A stretch of 41,484 bases of DNA from Actinomycetes bacterium (lineage in GTDB: Bacteria > Actinomycetota > Acidimicrobiia > Acidimicrobiales > SZUA-35): the NCBI GenBank assembly GCA_024280015.1, contig JAJRQY010000092.1, positions 1-41,484 of the forward strand, written 5' to 3'. The position numbers were made by a program, and so were the translations under genes. The notes under the pieces were generated by a model. It did not search any database and had not been told where the DNA came from. It saw only the letters and a program-made list of their open reading frames with translations. This document shows positions 16,433 through 24,251 of the stretch, one piece after another. Each line of letters begins with the position of its first letter. Position 1 is the stretch's first letter.

Positions 16433-17892
16433 GCGCTCATTCAACATCGGATCGAAATCTTGATCCGCCCAGCCCGGTCGATCGTCTTCGCGATCCAATC
16501 CACCGGCTCATCCACCTGGAAAACATGTCGGGTATCGCCCTCATCGTTGGGGCGGCGATCGCGGTGGCGTTAGCCACCTCACCATTGGCCAACACCGTTG
16601 AGGAGTTCTGGCATACTCACCTGACTATCCAGGTCGGTTCCATCCATCTCAATGAGTCATTGCTCCACTGGGTCAATGATGGCCTGATGACGGTCTTCTT
16701 CCTTGTCGCTGGCCTGGAAATCAAGCGAGAGCTTGTCACCGGCGACCTGAAGAGTCCACGCAAGGCGGCTCTTCCAGTGGCTGCAGCAGCCGGTGGCATG
16801 ATCGTGCCGGCTCTCCTCTTCTTCGCCCTCGCTCGCGGAACGGACGTCGCTGGTGGTTGGGGCATTCCCATGGCCACCGATATTGCCTTCGCCGTCGGAA
16901 TCCTGACCCTGCTTGGTGATCGAGTTCCGACCAAGCTGAAGATGTTTCTCCTGACCCTGGCCATCGTTGATGACCTTGGGGCCATCGTTGTGATCGCCAT
17001 CTTCTACAGCTCCTCACTGAATATGACGTATCTCGGGATGGCAGCAGCGGGGCTGGCAACCATGGCACTGCTCAAGCAGCTTGGAATCTGGTGGACACCT
17101 GTCTACATCCTTCTTGGAATGGGAGTCTGGCTAGCCACTTTTGAGTCTGGCGTTCACGCCACGCTGGCTGGTGTTGCTTGTGGCCTTCTCGCCCCAGCTG
17201 TTCCACGTCGGCCGTCTCGAACATCTGGCAATGCTCGACCAGAGTCGACGGTTGATGAACTCAAGAGCATCATCTTTGACACTCGTGAAACTCGATCAGT
17301 TGCTGACCGACTGATCAATCAGCTCCATCCCTGGACTGCCTTGCTAATCATCCCGATCTTTGCCCTTGGTAACGCCGGAGTCAGTGTTGCTCCATCGGTT
17401 GTTGGTGAGGCGGCGACCACCGTCATCTTCCGTGCCGTTCTGGTCGGGCTAGTCATCGGCAAGCCAATCGGCATTGTCGGAGCCTGCTACCTGGCGGTAA
17501 AGAGTGGCCTGGCCGTCTTGCCAAAGGGTGTCGGTTGGAATCATATTGTTGGTGTCGGATTCCTCGGAGGAATCGGCTTCACCGTTTCCATCTTCATTAG
17601 CGGACTCGCCTATGAAGCCGAAAGCGTTGTTGGTCATTCCAAGATCGCCATCTTGTTTGCCTCCGTCATCGCCTCAGTCGTCGGAGCATCCATCTTGGCC
17701 AAGGCAGGTTCGGGAGCCGAGCTTGACTCCGAAGACGATTCTGTATCCGATGATGAGCTTGTAGATGACCAAGTGGCCGACGATGACGCCGCCGGGCTCG
17801 TCTCAACTGGATCGGCCCTTGAGAGTGCTGGTGTCAAATCAGAGCGAAAGCAATCCACAGGCACTCGCCAACGGGCCAACGTCCGTAGCTAA
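16429..17892 (+). CDS. nhaA: Na+/H+ antiporter NhaA
   Basis: NhaA exchanges external protons for internal sodium across the inner membrane, for pH and salt balance. The 487-residue protein has the hydrophobic helices of the family. It also has the functional residues: G-I-P-M-A-T-D-I-A-F-A-V-G-I-L for the Asp of TM4, and T-L-A-I-V-D-D-L-G-A-I-V-V-I for the two Asp of TM5. The N-terminal L-I-H-L-E-N-M-S-G segment is also typical. A tail of about 65 residues beyond the last helix is strongly acidic and then basic, and is absent from E. coli NhaA (388 residues). It is coupled to the receiver-like gene upstream. Confidence 0.95.
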   Translation: MSAHSTSDRNLDPPSPVDRLRDPIHRLIHLENMSGIALIVGAAIAVALATSPLANTVEEFWHTHLTIQVGSIHLNESLLHWVNDGLMTVFFLVAGLEIKRELVTGDLKSPRKAALPVAAAAGGMIVPALLFFALARGTDVAGGWGIPMATDIAFAVGILTLLGDRVPTKLKMFLLTLAIVDDLGAIVVIAIFYSSSLNMTYLGMAAAGLATMALLKQLGIWWTPVYILLGMGVWLATFESGVHATLAGVACGLLAPAVPRRPSRTSGNARPESTVDELKSIIFDTRETRSVADRLINQLHPWTALLIIPIFALGNAGVSVAPSVVGEAATTVIFRAVLVGLVIGKPIGIVGACYLAVKSGLAVLPKGVGWNHIVGVGFLGGIGFTVSIFISGLAYEAESVVGHSKIAILFASVIASVVGASILAKAGSGAELDSEDDSVSDDELVDDQVADDDAAGLVSTGSALESAGVKSERKQSTGTRQRANVRS

Positions 17893-17980
17893 CACGCGAG
17901 CCCTCGAATTCATCCAGTCATCCCTCACTACTCCACCTCACCCAAAACCACACTAACGCCGTCAACCAAGAAGGCTCGCC

Positions 17981-19612
17981 GTGCCCCCCATCTCCAAGCC
18001 GATTTTCTCGGACACAATCTCTTCAGAAACCAGTGATGCATACCCATTGGGCTCTGACACGCTCGCTGCAGGTCACCCTGTGGAAGGCTCTGAAGGCCCA
18101 TTGCTGGATATTTCGATTGAGGACCTGCTGGTCGATCCAGACGCCATACCTTCACCCCCAATGTTGGTGATGCAGATCATTCGCTTGGCTGATGACCCCG
18201 ATGTCTCAATTCCCAAGCTGTCCAGGCTGGTTGAGCAAGACGCGCCGCTGGCGGCGAAGTTCGTTCGAATGGCAAACTCCAGCCTCTTTAGCCCTTCCCG
18301 CGAGATCACGTCGGTTCAACGGGCCTTGGTTGTGGTCGGCTTGCGCTCGGTACGAATCCTGGCGCTTTCGACCTCAATGAAAAGCCTTCTGCCACCGACG
18401 GCTGGCGGGCTGGAATGCGAAGAGGCAAGGCGCCGCAGTCTGGTCAACGCCATTGGCTCCAAGATGTTCCTAGAACGATTGGACAAGGACACTGCGGAGC
18501 AAGCATTCCTGGCTGGCCTGCTTGGCCACATCGGCATGTTGGTCATCGCGGCTGAGGCCCCGGAGGTGTACGCAGCGGTGATTGAGGAAGATGGCGAATG
18601 GCCGAGCCCCGCTCGCCAGATGCAGGTTCTCGGGTTCACTGCCGATGAACTCACGGCCCGACTCACCACAAAATGGGGTTTGCCAGACTCGATCTCTGAT
18701 GGCATTCGTTGCCGAAGTGGCCTTGAGGTACTGGACAGTGGGGTCGAGGCAAGCACCAAGCTGATGCTCCGCGGCCTTGAAGCTGGCTGTGTTGCTGAGG
18801 AAGTCCTGTGTGGCCAGAACTCCGGTGAGGCACTTCGGGTACTAGCCGAGCTGGCTCACACGAGCTTTGGTATGGATCTTGATGCGGTAAGCCGGGTACT
18901 GCTTGACATTGAACCGGTCTTGGAGGAGACAGCGGGGCTTCTGAGCTTCGACCTTCCTACCGGGAATAGTCATGCTGAGCTGTTGGCTGAAGCAATGGGC
19001 AAGATGCAGAACATCTCGCTTGACGCGGTGTCAGCCTTTAGTCGGGAGACTCAGGCGGTTGAAGAGCTATCCCAGCGAAACCGAGCGCTTGAAACCGAGA
19101 ATAGACAAGATGACCTGACCGGCTTGTTGAATCGGCGTGGCTTTGATGCGGTCTTGTCCGACGAGATCGACAAGCGGCTGCAGGAACCTCAAGAAGATGC
19201 TCTTGGATTGTTGGTGTTTGACATCGACTTCTTCAAGAAGGTCAACGATACCTATGGTCATCAGGTTGGTGACGAGGTGCTTCGTGAGGTCGGGCATGCC
19301 TTCCGACGAGTCAGTCGAAAAGCCGAGTTTGTGGCCAGGCAAGGTGGCGAAGAATTCGCCCTGATCCTTCCTCACACCAACCTCGATGAGATGAAGCAGG
19401 CGGCAGAGCGGCTTCGCAATGAGGTAGCCGAGATCATGCTGAGCGCAGGGGGAGAAACCGTGTCGCTAACCATCAGTGCTGGTGGAGCCGCGGTTAATCA
19501 GGTCGGTGAGGATGGAGTTATCCAACGGCTCTACGAGCGAGCGGATCAGCTTCTCTATGAAGCCAAGCGGAACGGCCGAAACCGTAGCGTCATCGATGAC
19601 AGCCTGATCTAG
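17981..19612 (+). CDS. HDOD-GGDEF signalling protein (diguanylate cyclase)
   Basis: A 543-residue cytoplasmic protein from a GTG start. An HDOD domain covers about residues 45-270 (IPSPPMLVMQIIRLADDPDV; L-A-A-K-F-V-R-M-A-N-S). A helical linker follows at about 320-370, then a C-terminal GGDEF domain from DDLTGLLNRRGFDAVL, with D-I-D-F-F-K-K-V-N-D-T-Y-G-H and the active loop G-G-E-E-F at 455-459. The active site is intact, so it should make cyclic di-GMP. The inhibitory I-site is altered (R-K-A-E instead of RxxD), which may weaken feedback. Proximity to the flagellar genes suggests a role in the motile/sessile switch. The stop lies inside a 16-bp tandem repeat. Confidence 0.93.
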   Translation: MPPISKPIFSDTISSETSDAYPLGSDTLAAGHPVEGSEGPLLDISIEDLLVDPDAIPSPPMLVMQIIRLADDPDVSIPKLSRLVEQDAPLAAKFVRMANSSLFSPSREITSVQRALVVVGLRSVRILALSTSMKSLLPPTAGGLECEEARRRSLVNAIGSKMFLERLDKDTAEQAFLAGLLGHIGMLVIAAEAPEVYAAVIEEDGEWPSPARQMQVLGFTADELTARLTTKWGLPDSISDGIRCRSGLEVLDSGVEASTKLMLRGLEAGCVAEEVLCGQNSGEALRVLAELAHTSFGMDLDAVSRVLLDIEPVLEETAGLLSFDLPTGNSHAELLAEAMGKMQNISLDAVSAFSRETQAVEELSQRNRALETENRQDDLTGLLNRRGFDAVLSDEIDKRLQEPQEDALGLLVFDIDFFKKVNDTYGHQVGDEVLREVGHAFRRVSRKAEFVARQGGEEFALILPHTNLDEMKQAAERLRNEVAEIMLSAGGETVSLTISAGGAAVNQVGEDGVIQRLYERADQLLYEAKRNGRNRSVIDDSLI

Positions 19613-19668
19613 CAACAGCCTGATCTAGCAACAGCCTGATCTAGCAACAGCCTGATCTGACAGCAGCC
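19601..19668 (+). repeat. 16-bp tandem repeat spanning a stop codon
   Basis: The unit AGCCTGATCTAGCAAC occurs three times exactly (19601, 19617, 19633), then as a diverged copy at 19649 and a partial copy from 19665. The first unit encodes the last codons S-L-I and the TAG stop of the HDOD-GGDEF gene, and later units repeat the same end. Directly after it, GATCCAA (19670-19676) pairs with TTGGATC (19684-19690). Confidence 0.95.
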
Positions 19669-19740
19669 TGATCCAAGCGAGTATTGGATCCAGAAGATAC
19701 AACGTCGAGCCAGGGATTGGATCGTCATGACAAGGACATT

Positions 19741-19759
19741 GGTAGAGCATCCCTCTACC
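19741..19759 (+). promoter_or_regulatory. Inverted repeat upstream of unknown gene
   Basis: GGTAGAG (19741-19747) and CTCTACC (19753-19759) are a perfect 7-bp inverted repeat with a 5-nt spacer, ending 15 bases before the next start. It could be an operator or a leader hairpin. ATTGGATC also occurs twice just upstream (19683 and 19717). Confidence 0.45.
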
Positions 19760-19774
19760 CGGTAGTGCCCACGG

Positions 19775-20794
19775 ATGGGAGACATTCAGATGCAAACAGT
19801 TCAAGCCTTAGTGATGCCTGCATGGCTGGAGAGCGCTAGCAGCAGCCAACAGTTTTTTACCATGTCGCTACCGGTCTTGGTGGCAGCTTTGATGGTCTTT
19901 GCTGCCAGTGTGCTCTGGGAGCCAGATCCCCAGATGCAGGTCCAAGCCTTGATGTTGGCCGATCAACGCCAACTTGGCTATCGGCGATTCACGCCGGCCC
20001 GGCGCTGGTTTTCAGCGTTCACACGGTCACTTGTTGAGACCCAGTCTGTCGTGCAATCAGATCCTGCTGATGCCGATCTGATTGACTTGGAGACGCTGGA
20101 CGCAGAATCAGTGCTCCTGAACGAACTCGGTACCTATGCCGAGTCTGAAGAGGTTCGAAACCTTCAGGGCCTTGTCAAACACTTTCGCCGGGAAGTCCTC
20201 CTTGAGGCTGGTAACCAAGATCAGCCGGGTCTGGCCGAAACCTGGGTTGGCTATGGGGTACAGCGCGTGGTCGGAGTCGGCCCCTTAGCTGAGAGCGAGA
20301 CCCATCTTCGGATCTACAACGCCAACGATCTGGGGCATCAACTCATCGCTCGAACTATCACTCGTGGCATTGGCACCCGTGGCCTTGGTCTGGCCTCACT
20401 TGCCAGAACGGTGACAAAGCTACCGAGCTCGCGGAAATGGTCCGGCCAGGGTCCGGTCACTCGTTTCGAGCGACCAGTCGCCTTTCTCGCTGCCAGCGAT
20501 GATGAGCCAACAGCCAGTGAGCTTGAAGCGACCCTTGTCAGCCTGGCCAACATCCAATCTGCTGGTGAACGGCCAGAGCGGTTACTCCGAGCCCTGCTCG
20601 ACGCCGGCCAGAATAGGTCCGTTCAAGCAGCAACGTCTGAAGAACTCGTTGAGCGCATCCAGGAGCACAGCCGACACGTTGCCACTCGTGGTGAATCACG
20701 AGTTTGGAGTAGCGACGAACATCAGACTCACTGGCACCGCAGCTGGACCTCGACCACGGTTATCTCGGCCGGACGCGCCGCCGAGTTTGACTAG
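19775..20794 (+). CDS. Unknown one-helix membrane protein
   Basis: A 339-residue product from ATG 19775 (ATG 19790 is also in frame). I do not recognise a family. One hydrophobic segment at about residues 31-47 (LPVLVAALMVFAASVLW) would anchor it in the membrane. The rest is soluble and mostly cytoplasmic in appearance, with basic R-R-F-T-P-A-R-R-W just after the helix and an acidic stretch around 90-120. The centre has L-I-A-R-T-I-T-R-G-I-G-T-R-G-L-G-L, a Gly/Arg-rich motif. Codon use looks like that of its neighbours. It stands alone between the cyclic-di-GMP gene and the nucleotidase. Confidence 0.72.
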   Translation: MGDIQMQTVQALVMPAWLESASSSQQFFTMSLPVLVAALMVFAASVLWEPDPQMQVQALMLADQRQLGYRRFTPARRWFSAFTRSLVETQSVVQSDPADADLIDLETLDAESVLLNELGTYAESEEVRNLQGLVKHFRREVLLEAGNQDQPGLAETWVGYGVQRVVGVGPLAESETHLRIYNANDLGHQLIARTITRGIGTRGLGLASLARTVTKLPSSRKWSGQGPVTRFERPVAFLAASDDEPTASELEATLVSLANIQSAGERPERLLRALLDAGQNRSVQAATSEELVERIQEHSRHVATRGESRVWSSDEHQTHWHRSWTSTTVISAGRAAEFD

Positions 20795-20969
20795 ACGGCT
20801 TGACAAAGTCGGTCCGTTTATTGCCTGTTGGTGGCTAGCCAAGCGCCCTCCGTGAGATGTGGGGTGTATCTTGCAAGTTTTCTGTCACACCGCTGGCGCC
20901 GAACCTCTGTCCGTGTTAAATCTCATTGTTTCCGAATGTGGAGTTCTCGAAAGAATGGGGTAGTGCCTT

Positions 20970-23198
20970 ATGCGCGCGACAAGATTGGGGCGAGTCCGCT
21001 CGCTCATTCTCGCACTGACTTTGATGAGTGTCACGATTGTGGCATCACCAGGGGCAGCCGAAGCTCAAGACGAACCAGAGGCTCCCGTAGCCTTTGCTGT
21101 CAATGAAGATGTAGGCCGGATCGAACGCGCCTATCTCACGATCCTCGGGCGTGCTCCCGAAGCTGGTGGCCTCAACTATTGGCTTGAGCAGCAGGGCCAG
21201 GGTGTCAGCTATGACGCCATTGTCGAAGCGTTCCTAGCCTCACCAGAACGTGCCGCTCGCTTTGGGCCAAATCAAAGTGTCGGAGACTTCCTTGACCAGT
21301 TGTATCAGGACGCTTTCGGACGAGCCGCTGATCCGGCCGGAAAGCAGTACTGGACGGACCAGCTGGCCGCTGGCGCCACTCGGCGCTCGATCGTTCTGAA
21401 CTTCGCTGACTCGGTTGAGCAGCGTCGTCGTACCGAGCCGAGCGAGGAGTTCACTCTGAATGTCCTGCACATCAACGATCATCACTCCCACCTCAAACAA
21501 GACAAGGCAGACCTGAAGTTCGATGGGGTCAAGACCCGGGTAAAGCTTGGTGGTTTCCCCAGCTTGGTCACCAAGTTCAAAGAGCTTGAAACCGAGCTTG
21601 CGGGCCAAAACGTGGTCAAGCTGCATGCGGGCGATGCCATCTCCGGCACCCTGTTCTACAGCCTTTTCGAGGGTGAAGCCGATGCGGCCCTGATGAATGA
21701 GGTCTGCTTTGACTACTTCGCCCCCGGCAACCACGAATTCGACAACGGTGACGTTGGTCTGAAGCTATTCCTGGACTTCCTGGCCCAAGGGGACTGTGGA
21801 ACGCCTTCACTGGCGGCCAACGTCATCCCCGAGCTTGGCACGCCACTGAACCCAGTCATTGGTTCGCCATACCTTCGCCCCTACAGTGTCGCTCCCTACG
21901 GAGATGGCCAGTACGTCGGCTATATCGGTCTCGACATCGCCGACAAGACCAAGAACTCCTCCAGTCCGCTGGAGTCAACCCAGTTCTTGGACGAGGTTGC
22001 GACTGCACAGCGCTACGCCGATGCCCTGACCGGCGCCGGTGTGGACAAGATCGTACTGATCACTCACTACCAGTACGCCAGTGACCTCAAGCTTGCTTCC
22101 ATGGTCAGCAATGTCGACCTCATCATTGGTGGAGACAGCCACACCTTGCTTGGTGACTTCGACTCGGTCGGATTCAACTCATCTGGCCCGTACCCAACAA
22201 TGACCACCGACCGCAATGGCGTTCCGGTTTGTGTTGCTCAGGCCTGGCAGTACTCAGCCATCGTCGGCCAGCTCAAAGTGAGCTTCGATGAGTTCGGCCA
22301 CATTGCCGATTGTGGTGGTACTCCTCACATGATCCTTGGAGATTCCTTCCAACAGAAGGACTCCGAAGGCAATCGTCAAGAAATCACTGGAACCACTCGT
22401 GATGCGGTTTTGACGGCGATAGCTGCGAATCCGAACCTGTCAATCGTGACCCCCGATCCTGCAGCTCAAGCCATCTTGGATGTCTTTGATGAGCAGGTCG
22501 CAGAGCTCGAGCAGGTTGTCATCGCCAACGTGACTGAGGATCTGTGTCTGGAACGCATCCCGAATCAGGGTCGATCCTCCATCACCGGTTGTCAGGCACT
22601 AACCGCTCAACATGGTGGTGATATCCAGATGCTGGTTGCTGAGGCATTCCGTACTCGGAGCTTTGAATCAGACATTGCCATCCAGAATGCTGGTGGTGTT
22701 CGTATTGATGTTCCTGTTGGTCCATTCACCATTGCTGATGCCTACACCGTGCTTCCATTCGCCAATACCTTGGTGAACCTGGATCTGTCTGGTGCTGAGC
22801 TCAAGTCGGTTATCGAGGAAGGAACCGAGAACGCCATCCGCGAGGGTGGATCAACCGGGGCCTATCCCTACGCCGCTGGCTTGCGCTGGGACATGGACAT
22901 GACCGCAGCCAACGGCAGTCGAGTCAGCAACCTGGAGTACCAGGCCAAGGGCACGACGGCTTGGGTTGCTTTGGATCCGGCTGCTACCTACAAGGTCGTG
23001 ACCAACTCCTTCGCCGCTAGCGGTGGTGACGGTAACGACACCTTTAAGGCAGCATCTGATGCTGGTCGGGCCGTGGATACCAACCTGAACTACGCACAGA
23101 CGTTCATTGACTATGTGCAAGACGACTTAGGCGGATCAATTTCGAAGCTGCCAGTCGACTACTACTCGACTCAGGGCTTCGTGCCACTACCCGGCTAG
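20970..23198 (+). CDS. Secreted DUF4214 / 5'-nucleotidase fusion
   Basis: A 742-residue exported protein. A signal peptide (1-32, ending A-E-A-Q) is followed by a DUF4214 domain (about 45-150, ILGRAPEAGGLNYWLEQQ and FGRAADPAGKQYWTDQL). A UshA-type 5'-nucleotidase follows. Its metallophosphatase motifs are V-L-H-I-N-D-H-H-S-H, G-D-A-I-S-G, A-P-G-N-H-E-F-D-N-G, L-I-T-H-Y and G-G-D-S-H-T. The C-terminal substrate domain has I-Q-N-A-G-G-V-R and D-A-Y-T-V-L-P-F-A-N-T-L. It should hydrolyse nucleotides outside the cell to recover phosphate and nucleosides. DUF4214 may tether it to the surface. A UUCG-loop terminator follows. Confidence 0.93.
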   Translation: MRATRLGRVRSLILALTLMSVTIVASPGAAEAQDEPEAPVAFAVNEDVGRIERAYLTILGRAPEAGGLNYWLEQQGQGVSYDAIVEAFLASPERAARFGPNQSVGDFLDQLYQDAFGRAADPAGKQYWTDQLAAGATRRSIVLNFADSVEQRRRTEPSEEFTLNVLHINDHHSHLKQDKADLKFDGVKTRVKLGGFPSLVTKFKELETELAGQNVVKLHAGDAISGTLFYSLFEGEADAALMNEVCFDYFAPGNHEFDNGDVGLKLFLDFLAQGDCGTPSLAANVIPELGTPLNPVIGSPYLRPYSVAPYGDGQYVGYIGLDIADKTKNSSSPLESTQFLDEVATAQRYADALTGAGVDKIVLITHYQYASDLKLASMVSNVDLIIGGDSHTLLGDFDSVGFNSSGPYPTMTTDRNGVPVCVAQAWQYSAIVGQLKVSFDEFGHIADCGGTPHMILGDSFQQKDSEGNRQEITGTTRDAVLTAIAANPNLSIVTPDPAAQAILDVFDEQVAELEQVVIANVTEDLCLERIPNQGRSSITGCQALTAQHGGDIQMLVAEAFRTRSFESDIAIQNAGGVRIDVPVGPFTIADAYTVLPFANTLVNLDLSGAELKSVIEEGTENAIREGGSTGAYPYAAGLRWDMDMTAANGSRVSNLEYQAKGTTAWVALDPAATYKVVTNSFAASGGDGNDTFKAASDAGRAVDTNLNYAQTFIDYVQDDLGGSISKLPVDYYSTQGFVPLPG

Positions 23199-23257
23199 TA
23201 GAAAACCGCAAGAGGTCTGACCGGGCTGGACCCGGTTGGATCAAGATTGTGAAGCCG

Positions 23258-23285
23258 CTTGGCGGGGCCTTCGGGTCCCGCCAAG
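23258..23285 (+). terminator. UUCG tetraloop terminator
   Basis: CTTGGCGGGGCC (23258-23269) pairs with GGTCCCGCCAAG (23274-23285), a 12-bp stem with one wobble and the very stable TTCG loop. It lies between the ends of convergent genes and may act in both directions. A smaller stem ACCGGG/CCCGGT lies at 23220-23236. Confidence 0.88.
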
Positions 23286-23357
23286 TCGCGTCCAGCAGGC
23301 CGGTACTTGCCCAGTTGGTTGCGCCGCGCCGGGCTGAAGGAATCGCGACCAGCAGAT

Positions 23358-24251
23358 CTAGATATTGGGCCAGCGTTTCGTACCCGGTGATTTGCGCTTC
23401 TGGCCTGGCTTGGGACCCAAGGCCCAGCGTCGCCGCCATGCTCCAGCCTGAGGGCCACTGAGGTCGGGTGTCTTCTCTGCATGAGCCTTCTTTTTGGCCT
23501 CCCACCAGCCCGAAGAGAACTCATCGGCCAGTTCTTCTACTCGTCGCTCCACCCGCTTGGAAAAGACTCGGACATCCTCACCCTCGGCAAGTCGCATCGG
23601 TGAGCCGAAGGCGACGGCGCAGCGAGAGCGTCGCGGCCATGACTTTCCCTTGGGTAAGAGATTGCCGGTCCCTTCGATATAGATGGGAACGATTGGGACT
23701 CCGGCCAGCTTGGCAACAAAGGCTGCACCTGGGCGATGCTCCTGGCTCCATCCGTCTGGACTCCGACCCCCCTCGGGGAAGATCAAGAGGCTGTTGCCAG
23801 CCTCGATGGTTTCCACCGTATTGGTGATGGACAGTTTCGAAAGTCGTAACCGTTCAATGGGGACCGCCCCGATAAAGAGGGCAGAGACGGTGGCCATGAA
23901 CTTGTTGGTAAAGAAATAGTCCGCTCCCGCAGCCACCGAAAGGTCTCGACGTAGGTGGCCGGGCAAGGTTGTCAGCAGCAAGGTGGTATCGGCGTGGCTG
24001 TGATGATTGGCCACAAAGACGACGGGTCCCTTGACCGACTTCAGTCGATCAATCCCGATAACTCTGGGTGAGCCGTACAACTTCATGGCCGGCTTCATGA
24101 AGCCCCAGATGCCGGCGCGGCGGACCAGCTTGGCCACTGGTTGACGTGACCACTTGGTGTCGTAGTAGACCCCGACCTTGGAAGGGGGTACGCGTTTCTC
24201 GATTCCCTTCGGGGTAGATGGAGGGTCGACCAGGAAGCGCAGCCAGCTCAC
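23358..24251 (-). CDS. PlsC-like acyltransferase
   Basis: A 297-residue 1-acylglycerol-3-phosphate acyltransferase-type enzyme. Motif I is N-H-H-S-H-A-D-T (NHxSxxD variant of NHX4D), motif II is GAVPIERLRLS, motif III is L-L-I-F-P-E-G-G-R-S and motif IV is GVPIVPIYIEGTG. The first 60 residues and the Lys/Arg-rich C-terminal tail (about 255-297) are unlike plain PlsC. Its GTG start overlaps the stop of the LarA-like gene (GTGA), making it the last gene of a three-gene coupled operon. It may acylate a lysophospholipid or another alcohol made by the operon. Confidence 0.9.
   Translation of the reverse strand: MSWLRFLVDPPSTPKGIEKRVPPSKVGVYYDTKWSRQPVAKLVRRAGIWGFMKPAMKLYGSPRVIGIDRLKSVKGPVVFVANHHSHADTTLLLTTLPGHLRRDLSVAAGADYFFTNKFMATVSALFIGAVPIERLRLSKLSITNTVETIEAGNSLLIFPEGGRSPDGWSQEHRPGAAFVAKLAGVPIVPIYIEGTGNLLPKGKSWPRRSRCAVAFGSPMRLAEGEDVRVFSKRVERRVEELADEFSSGWWEAKKKAHAEKTPDLSGPQAGAWRRRWALGPKPGQKRKSPGTKRWPNI

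Noticed and set aside
20800-20828. TTGACA (20800-20805) as a -35 box for the nucleotidase
   Set aside because: No acceptable -10 lies at 16-18 bp spacing.
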